Under the pieces are notes generated by a model, which was given only the letters and a program-made list of their open reading frames with translations, ran no database searches and had not been told where the DNA came from. The translations under genes were made by a program, and so were the position numbers. Positions 56,121 through 64,000 of a stretch of 64,000 nucleotides of DNA are shown one piece after another. The first letter of the stretch is position 1; every line of letters begins with the position of its first letter. This DNA comes from Iodobacter fluviatilis. Its GTDB lineage: Bacteria; Pseudomonadota; Gammaproteobacteria; Burkholderiales; Chitinibacteraceae. The stretch lies in contig NZ_CP025781.1 in assembly GCF_004194535.1 (NCBI RefSeq), positions 434,001-498,000 on the forward strand. Reading direction: 5' to 3'.

Positions 56121-56531
56121 GTGGTGGCGAGCAAGCTGTTTTCCTTTACCCGTGTTTTAACCCAAATTGGCTTACTCATTGCAATTTGGCTAGCATCTGA
56201 TTGGCTAGTGCTTAAAGTAGGCTTACCTATACCAGGAGGTGTACTGGGTTTAGGGATTGTTTTTGTACTGTTGCTGCTGGGTGTGCCACTCAATTGGGTG
56301 AAATACGGTGCAGAATGGTTATTGGCAGAAATGCTGTTGTTTTTTGTGCCCGCCGTGGTGGCCCTCGTCAAATATAAAGCCTTGTTTATCGCCGAAGGTT
56401 GGCAGTTATTGGTGGTGATTTTTCTTGGTACAACCTTGGTGATGTGCGTGACGGCGATTGTGGTTGATCGCTGCTTTAAATGGGAGCACCACTTACGCTT
56501 GGCCCGTGCCAAAAAGCGATCCACGCTATGA
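56121..56531 (+). CDS. CidA/LrgA family holin-like membrane protein
   Basis: This is a small protein with four hydrophobic helices and the family core GLPIPGGVLGLGIVFVLLLL, followed by WLLAEMLLFFVPAVVALVKY. The frame runs back to 56052, but a good AGGAG ribosome site at 56111-56115 supports GTG at 56121 or 56124. The pair with the LrgB gene, which starts inside its stop codon (ATGA), is the classic cidAB/lrgAB arrangement, linked to murein hydrolase control or export of small acids such as pyruvate. Confidence 0.9.
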   Translation: MVASKLFSFTRVLTQIGLLIAIWLASDWLVLKVGLPIPGGVLGLGIVFVLLLLGVPLNWVKYGAEWLLAEMLLFFVPAVVALVKYKALFIAEGWQLLVVIFLGTTLVMCVTAIVVDRCFKWEHHLRLARAKKRSTL

Positions 56532-57211
56532 GTTTTATTGCTATCAGCTGCTTGCTGCTTACTATTGGCGCATATGCGCTGGCCAAATTTTTATATGCGC
56601 GTTATACCCGCTGGTGGCTAGCCCCCTTAGTACTCACACCTACGCTATTGGTTGTCTTTATGTTGTTCACCCATATTCCTTATGGGGTTTATTATAAAGA
56701 CACCCGTTGGTTATTATGGCTGCTTGGCCCCGCAACCGTTGCTTTTGCAGTACCTCTCTATGAATATCGCGGCTTGATGGTTAAACATTGGCTATCTTTA
56801 TCTGCTGGTGTGATTGCTGGTTGTTTTACAGCACTTCTTAGCTGCGTACTCTTGGCTAAGTTATTTCATCTATCCCCAGAGCTTACTCGCAGCCTATTAC
56901 CTAGATCTATTTCCACCCCCTTTGCTTTAGCAGTATCAGGTACTTGGGGAGGCTCTCCTGAATTGACTGCTTTATTTGTAGTGATTACGGGCTTAATGGG
57001 CATGCTATTTGGTGAATTTATGCTGCTGATTTTACCACTACGCTCACGCCTAGCCCGAGGCGCTTTATTTGGCGCGGCAGCCCATGCCGTAGGTACTGCA
57101 AAGGCAAGAGAAATTGGTAATGAAGAAGGGGTAGTTGCCTGTATTACTATGATGGTTTCAGGCGTAGTCATGGTACTAATTGCCCCTTTACTCACCCCAC
57201 TATTTGCTTAA
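56528..57211 (+). CDS. LrgB/CidB family membrane protein
   Basis: From ATG 56528, which overlaps the CidA stop, the protein has 227 residues with about six to eight membrane segments. Family motifs are AVPLYEYRGLMVKHW, RSISTPFALAVSGTWGGSPE and the C-terminal GAAAHAVGTAKAREIGNEEG. It works with the CidA/LrgA partner in the cytoplasmic membrane. Translation is probably coupled to the upstream gene. Confidence 0.93.
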   Translation: MSFIAISCLLLTIGAYALAKFLYARYTRWWLAPLVLTPTLLVVFMLFTHIPYGVYYKDTRWLLWLLGPATVAFAVPLYEYRGLMVKHWLSLSAGVIAGCFTALLSCVLLAKLFHLSPELTRSLLPRSISTPFALAVSGTWGGSPELTALFVVITGLMGMLFGEFMLLILPLRSRLARGALFGAAAHAVGTAKAREIGNEEGVVACITMMVSGVVMVLIAPLLTPLFA

Positions 57212-57343
57212 TAGAGTGGATGGGTGTGCGGCATACTAGCCCACGCCCAAAGTAAACTGACTAAAAAAGAAAGTATTTTATTACCCATAGTCAGACTAAG
57301 TCATTATAAAATATGATAACTATTCCTATTAAAAATCAGAGCA

Positions 57344-58063
57344 ATGTCTAAATTATCCCCAATCGTATTGCTTGATGTGATTCAACAGCAACGGTTTGGC
57401 GTTGAATATCAACCATTAATTCATACGCACAATTTAGAAACAATCGCCCATGAGGCCCTTGCCCGCTTTTATCGGGCCGATGAACAATTGCTTCACACCG
57501 ATCATTTATTTAATGAACTGCACCATAGCCCACTTACCTTATTTCAAGTGGAATATGCAATGAAGCAATTGCAATTAGCACATGCACCAGCCGGGGAGTT
57601 GTTTTTAAATCTAGACCCAGATGCCTACGCGGTGGCAGATATTACTGGGGAAGAAAACCCTTTACTCAGCATGCTTCAGCAGCGCAGTAATGTTGTATTA
57701 GAGATCATAGAGAATAGTGATATTTCTGACGCGCGCCAAAGTGCCAATATGGCTCAAGCATTCCATAAAAAAAATATTCAACTGGCATTGGACGACATAG
57801 GCTCCCCCCATTCGATGCTATCCCTGCCAATTTTAATCACTGTAGATTGCTTAAAATTTGATCGAAGTTGGTTTAATCAACTTTATTTACCTAACCATCG
57901 CATCGCTTTAGAAAGCCTCATCCGTTATGCTAAGGACACAGGCAAACGTACCGTATTAGAAGGTGTAGAAACAGCAGAACAGCTAGAAATTGCCCGCCAG
58001 CTGAATGTAGATATGGTGCAAGGTTTTTTATTTAAACAGCGTTTTATTCAAATCAGAGCTTAG
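57344..58063 (+). CDS. EAL-domain cyclic-di-GMP phosphodiesterase
   Basis: The 239-residue protein is a stand-alone EAL domain. The metal- and substrate-binding residues are present: HEALARFYR, LFLNLDPDAY, VVLEIIEN, LALDDIGS (DDFG-like), DCLKFDRSW, TVLEGVET and MVQGFLF. It should hydrolyse cyclic-di-GMP to pGpG in the cytoplasm. There is no input domain. It may balance the cyclases encoded at 49920 and 60886. No operon partner is evident. Confidence 0.92.
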   Translation: MSKLSPIVLLDVIQQQRFGVEYQPLIHTHNLETIAHEALARFYRADEQLLHTDHLFNELHHSPLTLFQVEYAMKQLQLAHAPAGELFLNLDPDAYAVADITGEENPLLSMLQQRSNVVLEIIENSDISDARQSANMAQAFHKKNIQLALDDIGSPHSMLSLPILITVDCLKFDRSWFNQLYLPNHRIALESLIRYAKDTGKRTVLEGVETAEQLEIARQLNVDMVQGFLFKQRFIQIRA

Positions 58064-58177
58064 CTGCAAGGCATTAATACAACTCCCCAATAAAAAAATT
58101 TAATCAAATGGCAATGGCCCTTGGCCACTTGCAATCTATCGCTTAGCCTTAAATCAACACAGGAATATGCGCAAGTA

Positions 58178-59068
58178 ATGCCGTCCAATAAAAAGCATGC
58201 CCCATATACAATTTCAATTATTATTTTATTCTGTAGTCTTTTTTTAAGTGCTTGTGACGCTAACAGTATTAACCAAGCCGAAAAAATAGCGCATAGCCAA
58301 GAAATGAAAACACTCGCCAAACTTGGCGAAATCGCGCTTAAGCAAATCTTTAAAAATGAAGAAACACCCCCGCCCAATCCAAACAACAATTCATCAGACC
58401 CCGTTGAGCTGGTTACCGGCCGTACAGCCGTTGGCCAGCGGGATTTCAATCGTGCTAAGCAAGTTTTGCCAGATGTATTTCGCGGTATGGAAAGCGATTT
58501 CTATTGCGGCTGCACCTATAAGGGCAAAAAAATGGACTTAGCCAGCTGTGGCTACACCCCCAGAAAAAACGAATCTCGAGCCCAACGTTTGGAATGGGAG
58601 CATGTGGTTCCGGCGTGGGTGCTAGGCCATCAACGTCAATGTTGGCAAAATGGCGGACGCAAAAACTGTAGCGATAATGATCCGCAATTTAAAAGCGCGG
58701 AAGGTAACCTCGTAAATTTAGTACCATCGGTAGGCGAGGTGAATGGGGATCGCAGTAACTTTGCCTATAGCGCATGGACGCATAATCCTGAGCCTATGTA
58801 TGGCCAATGTAAAACCATTGTTGATTTTAAAAGTAAAAAAGCCCAGCCTAGGGAGGAAGTACGTGGCCGCATTGCGCGAATTCACTTCTATATGTATCAG
58901 CGCTATCAACTCAGCCTCTCCAAGCAAGATCAGCAGCTAATGTGCGCGTGGGCTAAAACCTATCCGGTGGACGATTGGGAAGTAAAACGCAATCAACGTA
59001 TTATTAAACTGCAAGGCGATGGCAATCACTTTGTGAGTGAGAGCAAACTCGCCCAATATTGCGTTTAA
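58178..59068 (+). CDS. Exported endonuclease I family nuclease, probable lipoprotein
   Basis: From ATG 58178 the protein has 296 residues. The N-terminus is a lipoprotein-type signal (TISIIILFCSLFLSAC) with the Cys in LSAC. The nuclease domain begins at about residue 100 with FYCGCTYKGKKMDLASCGY. It has the beta-beta-alpha-metal motif RLEWEHVVPAWVLGH with the catalytic His, and then NLVNLVPSVGEVNGDRSNF with the metal-binding Asn. Eight or so Cys could form the disulphides usual in EndA/Vvn nucleases. It would degrade DNA outside the cytoplasm. A longer frame begins at 58121 but has no start signal. Confidence 0.9.
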   Translation: MPSNKKHAPYTISIIILFCSLFLSACDANSINQAEKIAHSQEMKTLAKLGEIALKQIFKNEETPPPNPNNNSSDPVELVTGRTAVGQRDFNRAKQVLPDVFRGMESDFYCGCTYKGKKMDLASCGYTPRKNESRAQRLEWEHVVPAWVLGHQRQCWQNGGRKNCSDNDPQFKSAEGNLVNLVPSVGEVNGDRSNFAYSAWTHNPEPMYGQCKTIVDFKSKKAQPREEVRGRIARIHFYMYQRYQLSLSKQDQQLMCAWAKTYPVDDWEVKRNQRIIKLQGDGNHFVSESKLAQYCV

Positions 59069-59239
59069 TACTGCACTGAAGCGATCTCTATAAGAGAAAA
59101 TCACTTCATCGCTTGCTACTCTTACAGCAATGTTTTCAATGCTGCCGTAGCAGATTTAGAGAATTTATATCCACCGTGCTTATCAGCGCAATGGCTGTTG
59201 TTGTGCAATGTGAACGATCTTCCCACCCACATAATTGCA

Positions 59240-59440
59240 CTGTGATACCACTGGCGCTGGCAAATTGAGTGCTACTTTAAACTGTTGAAAAAAGCAGGGC
59301 ATAACCTAAGTCTTGGTAGCAAGAATCTGCCCCTGCGATCGCTAGGCGGCTGATGGTGGCCAGCATGGCGTGCATGACCGTTTGGGAAATGGCCGCAGAC
59401 CAGAGTGAAGAGGCGGCATTGAAAAAATCTACCCCAAAAT
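59240..59440 (+). pseudogene. IS4-type transposase C-terminal remnant
   Basis: The plus strand reads YHWRWQIECYFKLLKKAGHN, then after a frameshift at about 59330 AIARRLMVASMACMTVWEMA and ADQSEEAALKK. RWQIExxFKxLK carries the last catalytic Glu of IS4-type DDE transposases. No start, no other catalytic residues and no element ends are seen. It is a small decayed piece. Confidence 0.65.
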
Positions 59441-59464
59441 TCATAGGGCGAGTTGTGTAGATAC

Positions 59465-59590
59465 TTATGCTACATAGGCCGTATGCGTCCCAAGCACCTG
59501 TAATTTTTCATCTACGTAAGTAACTTCCAGGCCACTATTATAGGCAATTCCTTCCTGCCAATTATCCAAAGCAAATAAGTGCCTAGGCAT
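59465..59590 (-). CDS. Short frame of 41 codons, possible gene remnant or small protein
   Basis: ATG 59590 follows GGGGTAATTT and opens a 41-codon frame (PRHLFALDNWQEGIAYNSGL, then EVTYVDEKLQVLGTHTAYVA) with protein-like composition. I recognise no family. It could be the tail of a gene lost when the neighbouring transposon decayed. The surrounding gap 59591-59725 contains a GTAGGGTGG-type dispersed repeat remnant and nothing else. Confidence 0.3.
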   Translation of the reverse strand: MPRHLFALDNWQEGIAYNSGLEVTYVDEKLQVLGTHTAYVA

Positions 59591-59782
59591 AAATTACCCC
59601 ATGCTTTTCAAGCATGTGTTTTTCGTAGGGTGGAAACTCCGTAGGCGTTACGCACCAAGGACTGGCGAGCAAGAAATACACTTGCACACCCTACTAAAAT
59701 CACATCTTTTTTACTTTAAAAATGCGTGATAACTTATGTCGAACTACTTAGGGAGAAACTCAGCATCAGCGAGGGAATAAGC

Positions 59783-59914
59783 ATGATAATGCGAGTAGCG
59801 CTAGTCTTTTTAGTCATAACTCCATCTTTATTAAGTCTATTGAAAGTACCTACTACCTTCTATGAATTCCTCATAAGCACCGCGGCAACATACAACAAAA
59901 AAATAAAAATGTAA
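59783..59914 (+). CDS. Possible small membrane protein of 43 residues
   Basis: ATG 59783 follows GAGGGAATA and opens a 43-codon frame with one hydrophobic stretch (VALVFLVITPSLLSLLKV) and a basic end (KKIKM). No family is recognised, and the gap around it (59069-60083) is otherwise non-coding or remnant. It could be chance. Confidence 0.2.
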   Translation: MIMRVALVFLVITPSLLSLLKVPTTFYEFLISTAATYNKKIKM

Positions 59915-60083
59915 GTCATTGAATATAAAATATTTTTATTAAAAATAATTGTAATATAATTTAATGAACTCGCCTATTTACTACAAAAATCATTATTTTA
60001 TTTCATATTTGCAATGAATAGCCTGCATGCAATCTCTAATGCGACAATGTTAAGATGAATCGATTAGTGCCTTGGATAAAAAA

Positions 60084-60914
60084 ATGACGCCTTCCCCTAT
60101 CAGCTTTGAGTTTTTCCCACCTAGAACCGCCGAAGGCGCAGAAAAACTACGCAATACGCGTAGGCAGCTCGCCCAATTTAAACCGGAGTTTTTCTCCGTG
60201 ACCTTTGGAGCAGGTGGCACTACACAAGAAGGCACGCTCAATGCTGTGCTTGATATTCAATCTGAAGGGCACGCTGCCGCGCCACACCTTTCCTGTGTGG
60301 GCTCCTCCAAAGAAAACATCCGCAGCATTGTGCAAAACTATAAGGACCACGGCATCCGCCATATTGTGGCCTTACGCGGTGATATTCCTTCGGGGATGGG
60401 GGATTTTGGCGAGTTTCGTTACGCCAATGAATTGGTCAGCTTTTTACGCCAAGAGTTTGGGGATTGGTTTCATATTGAAGTGGCAGCCTACCCAGAGTTT
60501 CACCCCCAGGCCCAAAGCGCAGAAGCGGATATTCGTAACTTTGTAAATAAAGTACGGGCAGGGGCTGATTCGGCCATTACTCAATACTTCTTTAATGCAG
60601 ATGCGTATTTCCGCTTTGTGGATGAAATAAACGCACGTGGCATTAGTATCCCTATTGTGCCTGGCATTATGCCTATCCAAAATTTTAGCCAATTAGCTCG
60701 TTTTTCTGAAATGTGCGGTGCGGAAATTCCACGTTGGCTAAGGCTGCGTTTACAAGCATTTGGTGACGATACCGCCTCGATTCGTGCTTTTGGTTTGGAT
60801 TTTGTCACCGAATTATCAGACCGTGTATTAGCAGGAGGCGCACCCGGCCTGCATTTTTATACCCTAAATGCTGCCGGTGCCGTTTCTACAGTATGCCAGC
60901 GCTTGGGCCGTTAG
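60084..60914 (+). CDS. metF: 5,10-methylenetetrahydrofolate reductase
   Basis: From ATG 60084 the protein has 276 residues. It begins PISFEFFPPRTAEGAEKLRN, with the catalytic Glu of the family, and contains SVTFGAGGTTQEGTLNAV, HLSCVGSS, VALRGDIPSG and VEVAAYPEFHP-type segments, then ADSAITQYFFNADAYFRFVD and PIVPGIMPIQNFSQLARFSE. MetF makes 5-methyl-THF for methionine synthesis. A TTG start four codons upstream is possible. Its 3' end overlaps the 3' end of the opposite-strand cyclase gene by 29 bp. MesD enzymes do not use 5-methyl-THF, so MetF must feed a standard methionine synthase elsewhere. Confidence 0.95.
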   Translation: MTPSPISFEFFPPRTAEGAEKLRNTRRQLAQFKPEFFSVTFGAGGTTQEGTLNAVLDIQSEGHAAAPHLSCVGSSKENIRSIVQNYKDHGIRHIVALRGDIPSGMGDFGEFRYANELVSFLRQEFGDWFHIEVAAYPEFHPQAQSAEADIRNFVNKVRAGADSAITQYFFNADAYFRFVDEINARGISIPIVPGIMPIQNFSQLARFSEMCGAEIPRWLRLRLQAFGDDTASIRAFGLDFVTELSDRVLAGGAPGLHFYTLNAAGAVSTVCQRLGR

Positions 60915-62769
60915 GCATTTTGGCTATACACACCTGATTACGCCCACCATTCTTTGCACGATACAGCGCTTGATCTGCCATACGTAAGAAGTCAGCGGGG
61001 CTGACTTCTTCCTCCCCAGAAAAAATAGCCCCCCCCTGGCTTACCGTCAGAGGCTGACCATCAGCCTGTAATAAACCCAATTTGATAATCGCCAGCCTTA
61101 CACGTTCAGCTAATGATTTTCCAATACGTATATCCGTATGCGGTAATAAGAGTGCAAATTCTTCACCCCCAATCCGAGCGGCACAATCCCCAGCTCGCTC
61201 AGCAAATTGAGCTAATATTGCAGCAATTTTCTTTAGCGCAATATCCCCTTCACCATGGCCATATGAATCATTATATTGTTTAAAAAAATCTACATCTAAA
61301 ATGATAAGTAATAAAGATTGATCACTGCGCGTTGCTCGACGCATTTCTTGTAATAAGCTCTCATCAAAAGCACGACGATTAGCAATATCAGTAAGCCCAT
61401 CATGATTGGCCTGCAATGCCAATTTTGCATTGGCAGCAAGCAAAGCTTCTTTAGCCTCTTGTAAGGCTAATTGTTGGCGATGATGCGCCAACACATTGGA
61501 GCATAAGCCTACAACCATCGGCAAAATACGCATCTCTAATTTTGAGTATTGTCGATGCGGGCTTTTTAAACCAACAAATAAAACGCCAAGCCGCTCTGCA
61601 TTAAAATTAAAAGGTAAAGCCACTAATTTTGCCAAATTTAAGTCTCGGCACAGTACCGCCTCGCCGCAGCCAGCATCCAATTCATCTACAGTATCAATAA
61701 AAAAAACAGACTGGTGATTTAAATTGTACTCACTCAGTTTATATAAAGCACGCCTTCCCAATACAAAATCAGCACGAAGCTTACGCCCTTCCTTATGCCA
61801 TAAATAAACTTCTTCTGGCAAAATTTCATCTGAAAAACATACTGCAACTAAAGCATCGAACCCTAGCAAAACCCCAGTTTGAGCCAAGGTTTCTTCTAAT
61901 CCAAACTGTGCCTGATCTAATGGTAAATCTAAATAACGCTGAGCATCTTTAGATAGCATATGTAAAAAACCAGATAAGTAAAGTGTTTCGCCGGTACGTT
62001 GTGCCACTTCAATTTCTAACTGATCACGGCTTTCTGCCAAAGCACGGATTAATTGCTCACGCTCTTGTTCATTTTTTAATACATTACCTTGTAAGGAAGA
62101 AAAGCCTTCTAATAGGCAATCAAGCTCATCTTGTACCACGGTGGCAAAAGCAGGGGGGGCAGGTACTTTTTCGATGCGATTCGCTTGCAATAAATGAGTA
62201 TGAATAGTCAAAGCATCCAAACGCCGTACCACAACGCGGCGCAGTAACCATTGCAATACCAATAAAATACCGAGCACTAGAATAATTTGTGCAATAAAAA
62301 AAGGCAGTACTCGAGATAACAGTTGAGACCATACCGCCGAGGCATCACCAATTAGGCTTAATGTGCCAACCGTGTTGCTGCTATTTTTATGGACTAAGGC
62401 AACAGAATAGCTGAACTTATTTTCAACCCAATTGCTTAAGCCGCGCTCGTATCGAGCACCACTTGGCGTGATTAACACTACGCCAACAATACCGGGTAAA
62501 GCTGCCAGCGCATCAAGCTCTTCATTAATAGTGGTTGGATCAATATCCCACAAAGCAGCCGTTAAGCGCGGGCCATGATCTTGAACAGTATTACTGAGAT
62601 GTGTGCGTAATCCAGATGAAATATCAAAATAAACAATACCTGCATATGCAACAATCAAAATCAGCATAAATAATCCGCCAATCCGCAGTAATACTTTATT
62701 CAAGCGCTTCGCTATCGGTTGAAAATTTCGCTTTAATCTAGATAACTTCGTCGAAGAATTGCCACTCAC
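60886..62769 (-). CDS. Membrane-bound diguanylate cyclase with periplasmic, GAF-like and GGDEF domains
   Basis: The 627-residue protein has a first membrane helix (IGGLFMLILIVAYAGIVYFD), a periplasmic domain of about 100 residues with TAALWDIDPTTINEEL, a second helix region (FFIAQIILVLGILLVLQWLL) and a HAMP-like linker. A coiled coil, a GAF-like domain (about 290-430) and a GGDEF domain follow, with ARIGGEEFALLL and the inhibitory-site RAGD. All catalytic features are present. Its start overlaps the stop of the periplasmic binding protein gene by 4 bp (ATGA), so the two form one unit. The likely input is the ligand-bound binding protein touching the periplasmic domain. Its last 29 bp overlap the metF end. 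Confidence 0.93.
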   Translation of the reverse strand: MSGNSSTKLSRLKRNFQPIAKRLNKVLLRIGGLFMLILIVAYAGIVYFDISSGLRTHLSNTVQDHGPRLTAALWDIDPTTINEELDALAALPGIVGVVLITPSGARYERGLSNWVENKFSYSVALVHKNSSNTVGTLSLIGDASAVWSQLLSRVLPFFIAQIILVLGILLVLQWLLRRVVVRRLDALTIHTHLLQANRIEKVPAPPAFATVVQDELDCLLEGFSSLQGNVLKNEQEREQLIRALAESRDQLEIEVAQRTGETLYLSGFLHMLSKDAQRYLDLPLDQAQFGLEETLAQTGVLLGFDALVAVCFSDEILPEEVYLWHKEGRKLRADFVLGRRALYKLSEYNLNHQSVFFIDTVDELDAGCGEAVLCRDLNLAKLVALPFNFNAERLGVLFVGLKSPHRQYSKLEMRILPMVVGLCSNVLAHHRQQLALQEAKEALLAANAKLALQANHDGLTDIANRRAFDESLLQEMRRATRSDQSLLLIILDVDFFKQYNDSYGHGEGDIALKKIAAILAQFAERAGDCAARIGGEEFALLLPHTDIRIGKSLAERVRLAIIKLGLLQADGQPLTVSQGGAIFSGEEEVSPADFLRMADQALYRAKNGGRNQVCIAKMPNGPSAGIL

Positions 62770-63947
62770 TTCATACTACTCCTTACAATAAGCAACTTAC
62801 CATACTGCGCGCAAGCCCTTGATTTATTTGTTTTTCCAGCTATTCCAATTGAGACGCAAGTATCCAAAGTAACCGAAGGCTGCCCGCTATAATTATTTAT
62901 TTTAGGATTAATGGCTTTGCTGTATCGTGAAAAATCGTAATGGCTTAAACCTTGGCGGCTAAAACGCGATAAAAATAAATCCGCATTATTTGCATTCACC
63001 AAGCTAAACATAGGCAACTGTATCTGAGTACCTTGTGCGGAAAAATCATAGCCATGGGCATAATCATACAAAAGCACCATACTCCATGCCCCTAATAGGA
63101 AGTGCCCTGCTGCTAAAGCTGTCAAACGGCCATTTTTTATCATAGATATTGCATCATCAGAATGATTAATTGCCGAAACAAAAATGCCATGATCAGTCCC
63201 GTATCGACGCTCTAAGCTAGATAGCACGCCAAATGCCATCAGGTCGTTAGAACACCATACCGCCGCTAAATCAGGATAACGATCCAATAAGACGGCCATT
63301 TGCTCAGTAGCCAAACCACGGCTCCAATTCCCGTAAATGACTTGTTTAAGCTCCACATTGGGAAATTCTTGTAATGCATCTTGCAAACCCAATAAACGCT
63401 CTTGAGAAGCAGGCGTAGATTTATCCCCTGACATCGCCAACAATTGATATCGGCCATCTATACCAATTTTTTTACTCTGCACCAAACGCTTTAATAGCGT
63501 CTTTCCGGTTAAATAGCCAGCTTGGCGATTATCTGTCGTTAAACTACCAATCCAGTATTTTAATTTCTCCCTAGGCAATCCTGATTGCATGAGTTGCTCA
63601 GGGGTTAAATCATTAAATGCTAGTAGAGTAGGAATATGCGCACGCTCAGCAATCGCTAATAATGGTGGAGCCATTTGCCGCTCATTCACCACAATTAAAT
63701 AATCCGGCTTTGCCCCTTGATCAATAGCCTGCTGTAGCAACAAAGGCATACGCAAATGATCTCGCTCCGCATAAATAATGCGTAACTCCATTCCTAAGTC
63801 TTGCGCAGCAGCAGCCATGGATTGGCTTACGCTTACCCAAAATGCTTCGCTAGTTTTACCTGGATTAATAAATAGAACCGAAATAGCCCAGCTAGGAGAG
63901 CTACTCAACAGCAATATCAAAACACAGCAACAACGAAATATACTCAC
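62766..63947 (-). CDS. Periplasmic sugar-binding-type protein (type I fold), partner of the cyclase
   Basis: The 393-residue protein has a signal peptide (CCVLILLLSSSPSWA) and a type I periplasmic binding fold as in ribose- or LuxP-type proteins: SVLFINPGKTSEAFWVSVSQ, GSLTTDNRQAGYLTGKTLLK, DLAAVWCSNDLMAFGVLSSL and VSAINHSDDAISMIKNGRLT. No ABC transporter genes lie beside it; instead it is coupled to a membrane diguanylate cyclase. It therefore probably senses an outside ligand (a sugar or autoinducer-like compound) and controls cyclic-di-GMP. The last about 35 residues are unusual for the family. 63948-64000 holds no other feature. Confidence 0.9.
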   Translation of the reverse strand: MSIFRCCCVLILLLSSSPSWAISVLFINPGKTSEAFWVSVSQSMAAAAQDLGMELRIIYAERDHLRMPLLLQQAIDQGAKPDYLIVVNERQMAPPLLAIAERAHIPTLLAFNDLTPEQLMQSGLPREKLKYWIGSLTTDNRQAGYLTGKTLLKRLVQSKKIGIDGRYQLLAMSGDKSTPASQERLLGLQDALQEFPNVELKQVIYGNWSRGLATEQMAVLLDRYPDLAAVWCSNDLMAFGVLSSLERRYGTDHGIFVSAINHSDDAISMIKNGRLTALAAGHFLLGAWSMVLLYDYAHGYDFSAQGTQIQLPMFSLVNANNADLFLSRFSRQGLSHYDFSRYSKAINPKINNYSGQPSVTLDTCVSIGIAGKTNKSRACAQYGKLLIVRSSMK

Positions 63948-64000
63948 ATATCACCCATAAAATGAATAGGCCGAGCATTATGATGCAGCATGGATACTAC

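Overview
The window reads as a Gram-negative, probably betaproteobacterial chromosome. HslR, TypA, PrlC, ZapE, DsbD, MetF, a secreted lipase with its foldase, and many chemoreceptor and cyclic-di-GMP genes fit a free-living Neisseriales-type organism (Iodobacter/Chromobacterium-like). That placement is an inference from gene content; I see no rRNA or tRNA gene to anchor it.

Region 1 (1-13586, all minus strand) is the outstanding locus. A 2646-residue protein made of about 295 octapeptides (consensus roughly A-L-T-T-x-Q-V-A) ends in EF-hand-like calcium loops. Behind a hairpin terminator follow a type I secretion ABC transporter, an HlyD-type adaptor and a TPR-containing GT41 (SPINDLY/O-GlcNAc-transferase type) glycosyltransferase that runs off the window. 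I read this as a secreted giant Ser/Thr-rich surface protein with its own exporter and its own glycosyltransferase. The repeats are nested: 8 residues, then about 10 octads (80 residues), then 37 octads plus one residue (297 residues, 891 bp), with 891-bp copies homogenised across about 6 kb.

Region 2 (13587-16213) is a scar built from pieces of four genes: a HAD phosphatase, an IS21-type istA, a MocR/PdxR-like regulator and a membrane sensor.

Region 3 (16276-35125) is mostly housekeeping: M61 peptidase, response regulator-GGDEF, HslR, TypA, a PhyH-type dioxygenase, BenE, lipase and foldase, ZapE, two chemoreceptors, gamma-carbonic anhydrase and oligopeptidase A. The two chemoreceptors are a tandem duplication that carried broken ends of both neighbours. 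BenE sits inside a unit with 40-bp inverted repeats bounded by CTAG.

Region 4 (35357-40361) is an island between direct repeats of about 265 bp. It carries mesX (DUF1852), a frameshifted mesD-type methionine synthase, a flavin reductase and a TauE/SafE exporter.

Region 5 (40292-63947) holds a frameshifted S9 peptidase, a methyltransferase, a thioredoxin-like protein, a nonsense-interrupted TonB receptor, DsbD, a double-PAS diguanylate cyclase, a DUF748/AsmA-like giant, a CidA/LrgB pair, an EAL protein, an exported endonuclease I, MetF, and a diguanylate cyclase coupled to a periplasmic binding protein.

Two families of short CTAG-flanked inverted-repeat elements (MITE-like) are scattered through the window, twice as an adjacent pair, and seem tied to several of the rearrangements.
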